Below, one piece after another: positions 11,387-26,300 of a stretch of DNA of 64,000 nucleotides. Source of the DNA: Bathymodiolus brooksi (lineage: Eukaryota; Mollusca; Bivalvia; Mytilida; Modiolidae); the NCBI GenBank assembly GCA_963680875.1, contig OY804579.1, positions 51,970,036 through 52,034,035 on the forward strand. Reading direction: 5' to 3'. Both the position numbers and the translations under genes were made by a program. The notes under the pieces were generated by a model, which ran no database searches, was not told the origin of the DNA, and was given only the letters and a program-made list of their open reading frames with translations. Position 1 is the stretch's first letter; each line of letters starts with the position of its first letter.

Positions 11387-14300
11387 CTAAAAAATAAATG
11401 GCTACATTTAATACACACATCAAATTCAATGAATATTATACACATTTTCTCACTATCGCTATTTTATTTTAGGATATTTAATGAGGAGTTCTGCCCATGT
11501 TGTAAAATTTCTACAATTTGTACCAATAATGTCAAGAGTGAGTGAGTGTTTGTTATTTAATGCCACGTGAGCAATTGTTCAGCTATAGCATGCAGAGAAC
11601 AAGTTGCATTCGATGAGATGATATCTGCTTTGTACTAGACCAATGTCACTTTACTCTGACACATTATCCTGATTCCGAGCCAACTAGTCTTACTCCGTAG
11701 TGCTGCATGCTTAGCAGAGAAGTGGCAAATACCAATTGTATAGTCGAAACCCACAATCTACCACACTTGTGTTGAGCACACTAACCATTACACCACCAAT
11801 GTATTCAAAAATGCAAAGAGAAATTGTAAAAATAAATCAACTTCTGTAAATGGAATGTATTCTGTTTTGATTTCTTTGAAATTGCAATTCTAATTTGATG
11901 TCTCCATAACTCTTACTACAAGACCATGAAAAAAATGTTTTGTTTCATAAAATACATGCCTTCTATTTCAAATTAACATAATATAACACACGAATATATA
12001 ACAATAATATAACTATTAAAGTGATGCAGTGAAATCAATTCTCCAAACCTTTCCTAGACCTGGATTTACATCGGTAGATGTGGTCATTTTCATGTTCAAT
12101 GATTTAGGGGGGGGGGGGGGGGGGGGAGTAGTTCTTTGCATTGTTGATATTGGAAACCTAAAATCATTGCTTTTTGTCCACTGGTCCAAAAGATTTTCTG
12201 TCTCTTCAATGTTATCTTAAATCCCACTCAGGCGAGGTGTACTCAATACAACATTATGTGATAAAGTTTGTCAGTGACTTGTGGACAGGTCAGTGGTTTT
12301 CGCCAGGTTTCCTCCATCAATAAAGCTGACCGCCACGATATCCCTGAAATATTGTTGAAAGTGGCATTAAACACCATAACCACACCTCAATATTATCTTG
12401 GAATATATAAATTTGTATATACGATAGCAGTGTAAATAGTTTTCTATAAAAAAAAATATAATAAATTGGCTTACCATTTTGAGTTGGTGTTTAAGTATTT
12501 TTTCTGTCTTTTTATAACCCTGCCCTAACAACCAGTAGTAATACATCACTATGCTGCAATTGAAAAAAAATATTTTAACATTAGCTTATAAAATAGAAAA
12601 TATTACAGTCAAGCCTGCCCATGCGGTCACCTTTATCAAGCAGTCATCTGTATTAAACAGTCAAACCTGCCCATGCGGTCACCTCTATCAAGCAGTCATC
12701 TGTATTAAGCGATCAAACCTGCCCATGCGGTCACCTCTAACAAGCAGTCGTCTGTATTAAACGGTCAAACCTGCCCATGTGGTCACCTCTATCAAGCAGT
12801 CACTTGTATTAAACGGTCACTTTTTTTCTTGTCCTATCATAGAAAATTTCATATGAATTGAATCTCTTTTCAGAGGTCACCTGTATTAGAAGACCACTTT
12901 TTCTTTGTCGTAAAGGCGACCTCTTAATACAGGTTTGACTGTACGTGTCTTTATCTCCTTCATTCAATACTGCAAATGATACAGCATCTTGAAGGGAAAT
13001 CTTTAAATGGTACATGATAATTTAAGCAGATGGTTACTTTTTAAAATAGTTCGGTTTATATGTAACAGTTTTTGAAGACCATGACCCTAAAAGTCAAGTT
13101 CAATTATCAAATGACCCTGAAGGGTCGAGTTCAATTGTCTGTGTCAGTCATTTATGAATGTTCTAATCTCGATCCAGATTGTCAGTTCCAGTTCGTAACG
13201 ATTTTAGTATTACTGTTAGCGGAAAATATTTTATTTGAAAACATGCCAGTCGCTTTGTAATGCTGCTGTGTTTTTGAAACGATTTATGGTTAATTAGTCA
13301 ATTGTTCAATAATTTGATAGCTTAAATGGTACAAGGGGCCATCATGGTCGTGATTGTATGGTAGTTGGATTACAACTACCTGTGCAATCAGTGCCTATCA
13401 TCACAAACGTGAGTTCAAACCCCTTTCATGGCGAGGTGTACTCAATACAACATTATGTGATAAAGTTTGTCAGTAACTTGTGACAGCTCGGTGGTCTTCT
13501 GTGGTTTCCTCCACCAATAAAACTGACCGCCACGATATAATTGAAATATTGTTGAAAGTGGAGTTAAACACCATAAACCAAATCTTAATGGTACAATTAA
13601 TGTATTGAAAATACCTTGAAAGTTAATTACCGCTGCTTTTTAAAGTCTAGGATGAAAAGTGACAGTCAAATACTAGTACAAATGTAATGTGATATGATGG
13701 GATAAACTTTGAGTGATAGATGACTGCGTAAGTGAGGCAACTGTTATTCAAGTTAAAATAACACATAAATCCAGTTGAGAGGGTTTTGAACTGTCCATTT
13801 ACAATAGATAACAAGAAACTAAGTCGTTATAAAAGTAAACTTAATTTATTATGGAACACTTCACCATGTCATATTGTATATATGCAAAGTTGTGCAGCAA
13901 CAATGTTTATAATTAATGATGAAAATGGTTGCTATTTCAATGAAAAAAGGGGTGTCGTGATCATATGGTAGTTGGATTTACAACTACCTGTGCAATCGGT
14001 GTCTATCACCACTAAAGTTGTGAGTTTGAACCCTGTTCATGGTGAGGTGTACTCCACACAACATTATGTAATAAAGTTTGTCCGTGACTTGCGACAGGTT
14101 GGTAGTTTTTTTCCAGGTAATACGGTTTCCTTGACAAATAAACCTGACCGCCACGATATAACTGAAATATTGTTAAAAGTATCATTAAACAACATACCAC
14201 CTTTATTGTTTTATTGATAAATAAATAAACCTGTAACTTTAGAAAAAAAATCTTACCATAAAAGTACGAGCACAGGAACAAAGAATGCAGTAGTTCCAAT

Positions 14301-17300
14301 GAATTTAAAGACATCCCCGAGTACCGTTGGCCAGGTGGCAACATTATATGATATGGTATCAAATATAACATGATTGGTATCCTCATATAACCTGAAAGGC
14401 CCACAACTCTGACTTGGCTGGAGACTAAAATTAAAATCAACAAAATCACTTGATTGCTAATTTAATCTAATCGTGCACACTAAATTAGATATCTATTGAT
14501 TATTAAACGTTTAAAAGTTGATCGTTTTCTTTCTAACAAATGAAATGAATGTTACCTTCTACTAAAAATTTGAATGATGAAAATATCAAATGCACGAATT
14601 TCGCATTTAAAAAAACCTGTTTCTATATGTTATTGATTGCAGTTACATAGTGTGATAAATTAATGTGGTGAGTGAATGAGTGATTGTTCTTTAATGACAA
14701 CTGAGCAATTTTTCACCTATATCATGGCGAGAACAAGTTAATTTTCAATGAGATGATGATAAGGTCGGCTTTGTGCTAGACCAACATGCTTAGTTCGATT
14801 TTTATGGTGCTAGCTGGCTGAAACAACAATGTGATAGAGGTATCACTCATCTTAGTGATATAGATATATCTTTTGTTCTATTCAATATACATGCATCTTC
14901 AAAACCTCTTTAAAACAGATTAAACAGAGAAACATGTTGAAGTTGGTTCAATATCTGGTAGAAGAGCAAAAAATATCACTTAGAAGAGATCACAGTGATT
15001 TGTCATCCTTTGTCTCCTATGGTACTGTAAATAATAAATCTTTTGGGTTTAAAAAAAAATAAAATATTGGTTAAATCTTGAAAAATAATCTATATATAAA
15101 ATCAGCTTACTTTCCAACCATATATGCTATTGGTATTGCAGCAAATAGGAAGGACAATAGCAGCACTATCATAAATAATGAGTTAGATCTTGACGTACGA
15201 TAAGGTCTTTCTTGTGTCTCACAATGCCGCAGTAATAACTGAGAGAAAAACACAATGTACACAAAAGTTATTGTCTAGTATCTTGAACATTTTCTAATTT
15301 TCTAAAGAAAACTTTACACTAGATAATTTTATAAACAATATAATTGTTTACTTTTTAAAAATAAAGAAAGAATTGTGAAGAGCTGTAATTGTTTCATTAA
15401 AAACTAATTACCATTAAGGTTGAGGATATCATTTTTTGATAATTTGTTTACTTATGGCAGAAAAATGTATATATTATATTACAAATATGCAATCATCAAA
15501 TTCTATTCTATGTTTATTACAGTATATATATATGTTTCCAATTAAACCCATATTCACAGCAATTATGCATATCCTTGACACAAATCAACATTTTTTATCA
15601 TATGAATACTTTGTCATACAGGCTATTCCAATAAACGATAGCCAAAATCAAAATTTTAAACTGTCCAAAAACAAAAAGGTTATTTGTCAATTTGTCACTC
15701 CAAATATCAACTTTTTATGAAATAATCCTTAAATAAAAATTGTTTTTTCAAGTAAATAAAGAAATAAAATACAATGTACTTACAATTTTTGCATAGAAGA
15801 AGATGATAATTTTTACAAATGTCATAAATGGAATTAGTGGACTAAACATCATACCCAGCCTAAAAAAAAAGAATAAATATTTAAAAAATAAATAATACAA
15901 GAGTACCAGCCATTATAACTTTGATAAAAATGTCATTATCTTATTATAGACTCCCACTTAATGGAGATCTTGTAACAGAGCATAATACCACTTCATTACA
16001 GTGAGTGATTGTTGTTTAATGCCAACTCAGCAATTTTTCAGCTATATCATGGCGAGAACAAGTTAATTTCAAATGAGATGATGATGAGGCCCACGTTGTA
16101 CTAGACCAATACACTTAGTTCAATTTTTATATTGCCAGCTCACTGAAAAAACAGTCCGCGGATAGACGTGTTGCCCAACTCTGACACATTATTCTGATTC
16201 CAAGCCAACCAGTTTTTGCTCTTTCTCCTTAATGTAGCATGCTTTGTGGAGAAGCAACAAATACCAATTTTATAGTCTGTGGTTTGACTCTAACGGGGCT
16301 CAAACACACGATCTACCGCACTCAAGGTGAGCACGCTAACCATTATACCACCGATGCCGTTCCACACATTACAATAAATACTGTTACATAAGTACTTTTT
16401 AATGACTTCCATATATTGAATCTTTTCTATGAATTTTTAAATATTTAAAGAATCAGAAAAATAATATAAATATTCTTATCTGTAGACTGAAGCTTACCAG
16501 CATATATTCTGTGAATAAACAATATCTACAACACTTTGAGTCAGATCAAATTCTTGTGGACCAATCATCTTTATCAACTTTAATTCCTCTTTAAAATGTT
16601 TGAACAATAAACTGAAAGAAAAAATATTACACATGTATAAATTTTAATACATTTGAATATTTATTTTCTATATTTATGCATTAGAATAAACAAACCTGCA
16701 TACCTTAGGTATCCACTTCTGGGATTCTAGAACTATGGCTTCCACGAATTATTTTGATAATTCTAGTAGGAAAAAACCTAACTTATTTTTTGAAGTGGAA
16801 GTTAGTACTGGAAATCCATGTAATAACAAAATCCACTAACCTTCATGTTTACAGGTGTTTTCCTTATATGGATAACTAGACTGTGTTGCAAGTAAGTTAC
16901 TGATATTTTCTAATTTGATGGCATTTTGATTGTAGCAACTTAAACAAGTGAAATGCTTACAATATCGTAAAATAAATCGGTCAACATTTTGTGTTATTGT
17001 CACCAGCGATCCTTGTAAAGTACTTCACCGGAAGACGACAAATTAAAAGTCAAAGTTGATAGATGTTTGTGTTTAGTATTATTTCCAGAAGAACAATTAT
17101 GTGCAAAGAAACTATGTGAGTATTTCTGTGTTTGTATGCACCACGGACCTGTATGGATACATGAAATCACAAAGGAATGATGTTAATAACTTGTTCGACA
17201 ATATGAATGTGCAAATTAAAATATATCCGGAGATTTATCACTGTATTATTTATATAGCCAATGAAGAACATCTTGTAAGAATATCCAATAAACCATGGGG

Positions 17301-20300
17301 TGTCATCAATTATTTCTTAATGAATGCCATTTTCAACAAAATTTCAGCTATATTATGGCCGTCGGTTTTATAGTTTTGTGATCAAGCTCTGATTACTCTC
17401 CATGAGTTGAGGGTATCTGAGAGTAATCAGTCGTAGGTTACCAACGATGGAAACCAGATAACCTTGAGAAAAACAATGACCAGTACATCACTGACAAACT
17501 TTATAACCAAAGATTGTATCGAGTACAGTTAGCCATGGGAGTGGTCATGTTGGGGGGGGGTAGGGGTGGGGGGCTACTGTACTATTTATGAATTGTTGCC
17601 AATATGATGATTTTCGTTGCTGTAATCATTCTTACCTTCTAGGTATATTACAGAAAAATATTATTCCACACTCTACTATCGCGTCTATCAACACAAGCTT
17701 GTATAACTGTTGCCCAACATATGTTTCCCAACACTAAAACACACAAAAACATAAATATAATAAAACAAGCTTGTATAACTGTTGCCCTACATATGTTTCC
17801 CAACACTAAAACACAAAACAATCAATTTAACACTTTTTCTAGTCTATTACAATGTATATTGTTTTAATTTAGTCCTGTATTTCATGTCACATGTGTTTTC
17901 TGATTTTTCTGTTCTGTCTTCTATTGAGACAACTATATTATGCATTCTGTTTTATAGATATACAACTGCTTGGCTTAAAAAAATGACAACGTCAAATAAA
18001 AATCAGCAAATATATTTTTTAAGAAAGGGAAAGTGGTAATAAAAATTCTGAGAAATAAAACATTATGAATTTCTCAAGATTTTCATAATGAGATTGTTGT
18101 TTCATGCCAATTCAGCAATTTTTCAGCTATATTATGGCTGGAACAAGATAATTTTCAATGAAATGATGATGAGGTCTGCTTTGTTCTAGACCAATATGCT
18201 GAGTTGGATTTTTATAGTGCTAGCTTAGTGAAACAACATTCCGCGGGTAGACATGTCATTCCACTCGGACACATTATTCTGATTCCGAGCCAACCAGACT
18301 TTGCTCTTTCTCCTTAATGCTGCATGCTAAGCGGAGAAGCAACAAATACCAATTTAATAGTCTTTGGTTTGACCCGACCGGAGCTCGAACCCACGATCTA
18401 CCGCACTTGAGGCGAGCATGCTAACCATTACACCACCGATGTGGTTCTCAAGATTTGCATAAAGTCTACTTACAACAACAATATAAAGCATAAACATGGG
18501 AAATCACATCATAAAATGATAAATGATGATCTCATGAATGAACCTTTTCAGACAAAAATATTACTAAAAACTCCACTAATGGTACAGATTTCACGCAATG
18601 ATATTTCAAAACAACTTAAAAGTCAATGTTTTTTTGGCCAGATGATATTTAGGATAATGACAATAAATGATATACATTTTTGTATGTAATATACTAGATA
18701 CATTTCCATTATACAGACAGAAATATACAATTATAAAATACAACAAACTCTTGATGACCTATAGTATTACACAAAAACAATAATTTATTTCATATCAATA
18801 TGCAAATTATACACAGAATACAGTAAAAATGAATGATAAAGGAAGCATGCTTACAGCGAAAACACACACAATATCACAGGGGGGGGGGCTGTACTGAACA
18901 AAACACGAGGAATATGGTTAGTGTGCTAATCAGTTTTGTCCTGACACATATGTGGAAGGGACATAGTGAATCATATTCATAGAATTTGAATATGATTTGG
19001 AAGTCAATGACTGGATGCAAGAAATTTATAGGTTTTTCTTTTCCAAATCAATTATCATTCTAATTGAAATTGCATATTTATTCATAGATATGGAGGTCAC
19101 TTTAATACCTTATGAAATAGTATTTGGATTGTTCTTCATTTGTTGGACAGCTGCAGAAGACTACAGTCAAAATATCACAAAATGGATATTATAATAATAT
19201 TTGAAACCCATGTTAGCCAAAAATAAATCATGTACAAGTAAAGTGGTTAGTGCATTACATTTCATCATAACATCATGCAATTGTCTATTAATATGCAGCA
19301 ATGCAAACATTCTCAGTATAATATCACATACTGGTGCATATACAAAGAAAATATTGTAACAATTACCATACATTATCTTCATTACACCTTCCTTTCCTTA
19401 ATAAACCCCCAAATATAAACAGCCCTTAATATTAATTACCAGCAATATAATTGTACAGACAAACAAACTGCAAATCAAAATTGCTTAAAATCTGTCATAG
19501 TTGTCATTCCTGTTGTAAAAACAATGCTATTATATAAACAATATGAATAATTAACAAGGTTTCTTACTTTTAGTTCTAGTCTCCTCATCTATAAAAACAA
19601 AAGTTATATGTTGACTGTACCATGCTCACTAAATTGTAAGTGGTGCTCAGTCTTCGAAATTAAGATTTTCGAATTTACTGGTCAGAAAACTTCAAAATTA
19701 GAATATTTATATAGATTCTATTGAAAAAATTTGCAAAAGTCACTGGTCCGAATCAATTTTCACTGGCCGTGGGCCACCGGACCACTGTTAAAGTCGATGA
19801 CTGGGTGCTTTATCATGTTTATAAGAGTAAATAACTCCTTGTACATTATGTATCAGTAAATATTAGCCCAGAAATAAATCTCTACTGGTTTTTTTTGTTG
19901 GTTATTTCTTATTAGTGAATACCTTGCTATGAATATAAGATGAAATTAAGCAATTAAAAGTATTGTTTCTTCATTTTAATATTGTTTTTAAAACATTTTA
20001 ATATTGTTTTTAAAATATTAAAATAGATAACAAAATCTATATTATGCTTATTGATGTTTCTCCATTATTTATTTAAGTAATTTGTATAAAAGTATTTGCC
20101 TCTCGTGTACACACATTACATCCAAGTCCATTCTTGTGAAAGAAGAAGAAACAAAATATTTTGAATGTTATATAATGAATTTACTAATGGCATCTTAAAC
20201 AAGATATTCATAATAATATTAATGTTGTCATTACATTTATTTTTTTTCCTAAAAAATTACACAATTCATTGGGAGATTCATATGGCAAAATACACAAACC

Positions 20301-23300
20301 ATTGTTTTAATTAGTTTAAATATGGAAAGGTTATGATCATCTGCAAATAATGATTTATTAAATGAAAAATGATTTTTAATTTGATCAGACAAACTGCACA
20401 ATATTTCCATATGCCTTTCATATACCCCACCCCCTCATGTGTTAGGTCTGCATTTTACCTTAACATCCCCTCTGAGGCCTGATCCAGCACCAGACCATTT
20501 GTTATTTCCACATTTTCCTTCTGTTGTGACCCCTGATGTGTAGATAAGTTGATCATACAGGATTGCTAACAGAACAATCGGAGATGATAATCGAAGTAAA
20601 ACAGATCTGAAAACAAAAAATCAAAATTATAAATGATTGGTTTTGGTTTGTGGTGTTTACTGCCACTTTCAACAATATTTCAGTTATATTGTGGTGGTCA
20701 GTTTTACTGGTGGAGGAAACCGCAGTACCTGGAGAAAACATCAGACCTGTCGCAAGTAACTGACAAATTGGTACATAATTCCCTTAAATGTGTTCAACAA
20801 GAATTATCAAAATTTATGGGTCTTTTTAGTTTTGATGTATATTATCTACCCCTACGCAACTCGGACTGAAGCATAATTCATATAAAAGTTGGGTTTTTTT
20901 ACGAAAAAAAATAACATGTCTCCCAATAATTTAGATTAAATATCAAAAGGTTTTCCAAAAAAAAAATTTTCCTTAAAAAAAGGGTCCAATCAAAAACAAT
21001 ATGCAATTCTCCATATGGTAATAAACAAGCATGCACAATTTTAAAGAATTTCCTTTAAAAATGTAGGCAGGGTTGCACATAAAAATTATTGAAGGATGGA
21101 CAGCATGAAAGATGAAAAAAAATATTGGTGCACAGGCCTCTACAATAACTTTTTTTCAAACTTGTCCCTTTGGGCAAGTAACTTTCTAGATTGACTTGTC
21201 CGAATTAAAACATCACTTGTCCAAAAATTTAGAAACAAGACGTAGGCTTTTCATGAAATTCTTGAAAATGTTCAAAAGTACTCAGAACTTTGATTTTTTC
21301 ATTAATATGAATCAAAAGACTATAAAATAATTAGTACCCTGGTATTTTAAACAAAATTTGAAAGCATCTATAGATCCAGTGACCACCCAGGACTGAGGTA
21401 TTCCGGAATTTACTCATTAAGCAATTTGTTATATATATACAGTCGAACTTGTCTATAGCGACCATTGAAGGAAATTCTGAAAAAGGTCGTATAAGACAGG
21501 GAGTCTTTATATAGAGGTTATGATATTTGCTCCCAAAATCTCGAAAGAGGAAACCACCTAGTTCGGATATATTATCCGCATCAATGTTTAACCCGTTCGT
21601 GTGGAGGACAAATGCATGAATAGAGCTTAAATTACGGCAAGAAAAGGGTATAATGAAATAAATAATGTGCTCAATTATCGTTAAATATTTCCGTCTTTTG
21701 TGGGTGAAATTTAGAGAGAAACAAAAGAATAATTATATTAAATCAAGGATTTAATACAAATCTTTGATCGACTTTTTTACTTTTTTTCAACAGCTATTGT
21801 TTTCTTAATTGTTATCATAATTACAATTAACTTTATGATCAGAAGAATGAAATATACTGACAAAACGTTTTCAACTTAAATCACTCGCTGATAGCTATAA
21901 ATAGCTTAATCACACAATCAGCCTGTGTTTACCTTGATCTGTTATCGCACATTAAAATGAATGTTGACAGAAAAATATGCTGGGAGCCAGTACTTCATAA
22001 TTCGATAATTTTCAAAAACACGATGTTTATTTATAAAAGGGAAAGATTAAAATGGGTTTTTCTAAAGTAAACAATTTTAAATATTTGATATAAATAAGAA
22101 ATAAACAAAAAAACCAAAAAACAACAAACAAAACTGCAATAATAAATCATCATGTGTACAACTCTACAAAAAAAATGGCGTTCTCACAAATAACGCTAAT
22201 CGTGACTTCATTTAATATGAAAAATCTAATTATTATGAACTAGTAACAGGTAGGGACTTTGTAAACATGTACTTTTGGGAGTGAGATGTTGTCAGTAGAT
22301 CATGCAAATATCGACTAGAGGGATAGTCAACCTATGTCTACCATGCGTAGTATCGAGGAAATATAACCAGTATCTAATTTGCATATACGTTATCAGCAAT
22401 GAAAAAAACAGATTTTGGAACTATTTAATATGAAATTAAGTAAAACTATTGACCAAACTCGCATTTGCAAGAAAAGTTACGGTGATCCTTTAGGGTATTT
22501 CTGTATGGGCTTATTTGTTTTACTTGTCCCGATGGACAAGTGACCAACAAATTTCACTTGTCCAACGGACGTTTCCACTTGTCCCGGACAATCGGACAAA
22601 CGTTATTGTCGAGGCCTGGTGCACCAGAAATATATTTTTGTATTAACTTCTTCAGTGGAGCTTGAAAATAGATTTTAAATACCAAATATTGAAGAGCAGA
22701 CGAGGATTACACAAGCGTAGATTAATAATACAGTAATGATAGCAGAAATAACTGAGAGTGATCAATGTCTTGTCAGCTCTGTTACAGGGTTAGGGTTGTG
22801 GTGTTTAACACCATTTTCAACAATATATCAGTTATATCGTAGCGGTCAGTTTTATTAGAAGAAAAGCAGGTTGCAGGTGACATGAAAAGCAACATTAGAC
22901 ACAAGTCAACTGATGTCTGCAAATTTTAACATTACAGCAATGGAAAAGAAGATGAAGAACATATATTTATAAATTGTCAATTTACAATTAATTTCATTGA
23001 ACATTATAACAATGGAAAGAAGATGAAGAACATATAATTATAGATTGTCAATTTACAAATTTGTTTCTTCAATGATAATAATAAAAATACTATTGCAATT
23101 AGAAATGAGTAAGAAAATATTGCATCAAAACTTTTTTCCTTACCTAGCTAATGTAAATTTCAGCTCTGTTTCATATCGGTACATTTCAAACTGAACGAGT
23201 TTTTGGAATATGATTGGCATACCAAGATTTAGTATGGTAATGGTGATGTATGGCACATACTGGATAATCAATATCACTATTTCCTCATATTTATTCTTCT

Positions 23301-26300
23301 GAAGCTAAAAATAGAAAAATGATCATTGAGTGAGTGAGTGATTGCTTAATTCCAACTCAACAATTTTTCAGCAACATCATGGCAAGAACAAGTTAATTTT
23401 CAATGAGATGATGATGAGGTCCACTTTGTACTAGACAATCATGCTTAATTTTTTTTTATATAGTTCTAGCTCACTGATACAACAGTCTGCAGGTAGATAT
23501 ATCACCCCACTCGGGCACATTATCCTGATTCCGAGCCAATCAGTCTTTGTTCTTTCTCCTTAATATGTGCTTAGCAGAGAAGCAACAATCTACCACACTC
23601 GAGGCGAGCATGCTAACCTTAACACCACCGATGCGGTTCTAAATTTTTTTTAGAAATATGATCATTGACAATATGATATACAATAAATTATCAATATCAA
23701 TATAGTCTAATATGTTTTCAATGGTCATCTTCGAGACAAAGGAAAAATGACAGTATAAGACAATTGATCACTTATTTCAGATTGGTTAATCCAGATTGTC
23801 AGTTCAAGTCTGAAACGATTTGCATATTAATATTACTGGAAGGTAATTTATGTAAAAATGGTGGTCGTTTTGCGCTGCGGTGTTTTTGTAACAATTTATG
23901 GTCCATTAATTATATAATGATTTTAAATAGCTTAATTGGTATAATAATGCATAGAGAACATCTCAAAAGCCAATTACCGATGATTTTTAAAAAGTCTAGG
24001 ATGAGAAGTGACCAGTAATACTTTTAACCTGATATGATGAGATAAACTTTGGTTAGGTTAGGGTAAGGGTTATGGTGTTTAACGCCACTTTCAACAATAT
24101 TTCAGTTAAATCATGGCAGTCAGTTTTATTGGTGGAGGAAACCGGAGGACCCTTAGAAAACACCAACCTGTCGCAAGTCACTGACAAACTTTATCACATA
24201 ATGTTGTACACATTGTCCTGATCGAGATTCAAACTCACAACATCAGTGGTGATAGGCACTGATTGCATAGGTAGTTGTAAATGCAACTACCATACTATCA
24301 CCGCCACGATGGCCCGGAAAAAGGAAAAACGACAGTATTAGTATGACAATTGATCACTTATTTCAGATTGGTTAATCCAGATTGTCAGTTCAAGTCCGAA
24401 ACGATTTACATATTAATATTACCGGCAGGTAATTTATGGAAAAATGGTGGTTGCTTTGTGTTGCAGTGTTTTTGTAACCATTAGTTCATTAGTGTTAATT
24501 ATATAATAATTTTAAATACAGTCATTGGACATAAGTATTCGTCACCCTCGATTTTATGCTATATATTTCATATAAAACCACATTTTTCAAAAAAATCATT
24601 GTGAAGTAATTTCTAAACGAATTTTGATTATTTTTGCATCAGAAGAAGCAGAAATATTTAAAGATTATTTGTTTATTTTAGCATGATTTTCCGTAAGATT
24701 GCCTTTATTTTCTTATGATTTAAAGACAATTTTTGTTTTCTGACGTCAAATTTGCTATATATTTTAACAAAAAATAAAATCGGAAAAATCAACATTTGTG
24801 TTTAAATCACCAGAAAACAAAAACCGTGCAGACAAAATTACTATTAGATAAACAAATAAAATTCAAAGAATTCTGCATGTCTTGAAATAAATTTCATAAA
24901 AATCTGACCAGAGATAGCTTTAAAATATTCTTTTTTTAAATGTGGTTTTATATGAAATATATACTGTTAGTAAAAAATCGAAGGTGACGAATATTTATGT
25001 CCATGGACTGTAGCTTAATTGGTACAGTCATGCATTGCGAACACCTCAAAAGCTAATTACCGATGATTTTCTTAAGTCTAGAACGGCAAGTGCTAAACTG
25101 ATATGATGGGAAACATTTTGAGAGACAGTAGACCGCGTTAGTGAAGTGACCAATTATTTAAACTAAAATAACCCATTAATCTGGTCAGGAGGGTTTTAAA
25201 CTGGCTGTTAACAGCAGGTGATTGCTAATTTAAAAGGTGACAGTTTATATATCTCTACATCATCAATCTTATATTTAACTTGATATTTTTTCTAATATTA
25301 AAGGTTAAACAAATTTGTGAAAGAAAATCCCTGCTACTGCATGATAGTATTTGTCACTTTATATACAGACAGAGAGAAGAAATGGTATGTGGATATTCTG
25401 ACTGTAACATTTGACTAAATGAACAATACTGATCACTGTTTGTGTTGTTGTACATGACCTACCTCTATCATTGTTTGTGTTGTATAAGCTATTAAAGCCA
25501 GGGATCCTCCAAGTAATATCAACACTAAAAGATTTATAACAACTCTTTTGAAATATATGTTACATCGTCCACGTAAATCTTTCTGTTCCCAAGACGCTAT
25601 CCTGTTTTCTTCTTTCAGATCTGCCTGTATTGACGAGTAATGTTTGTTTTAATCGTACAAAATAATCTATATGAATGACAATTAATTTTGAATACAATCT
25701 TTGAATCAATCAGAACATTTATTTTGTGACATGAATTAATATTGTGTTAAAATTTCTTAAGGATCAGTCAAATAGAAGTTAAGTTTTAATGGTTTGTTTT
25801 GGTTTGGTTTATGGTATTTAACACCACTTTCAACAATATTTCAGTCATATCGTGCCGGTCAATTTTATTGACGGAGGAAACCGGAGTACCCGGAGAAAAC
25901 CATGACCTGTCGCAAGTAACTGACAAACTTTATCACATAATACTGTATCAAGTACACCTCGCCATGAAGGGGGTTTGAACTCACAACTTTAGTGGTGATG
26001 AGCATTGATTGCACAGGTAGTTGTAAATCCCACTATCATACAATCATGACCACGACAGCCCTTCAGTTTTAATGAGAAAAAAAATATTGTGTCTACAAAT
26101 GGGAAATAAAATAAAATAAAAGCAATACACCCATACCATAATATGACTGCTTAATATTTTGCATTTTTCTTATTTGTACATCCAGTTCAATGTTAACAAA
26201 TGAACTATTTTGCATACATCATGTGTAAATTATTTAACAACGAAAACGGAAAGAAGTTGTTTAGCTTGTAGAAGACTAATGCATACCATTTGTTAACCTG

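Noticed and set aside
14012..14449. 145-codon minus-strand open frame as a single exon
   Set aside because: Only 14257-14424 is exon, and in a different frame from this open frame; the rest runs into an intron SINE.
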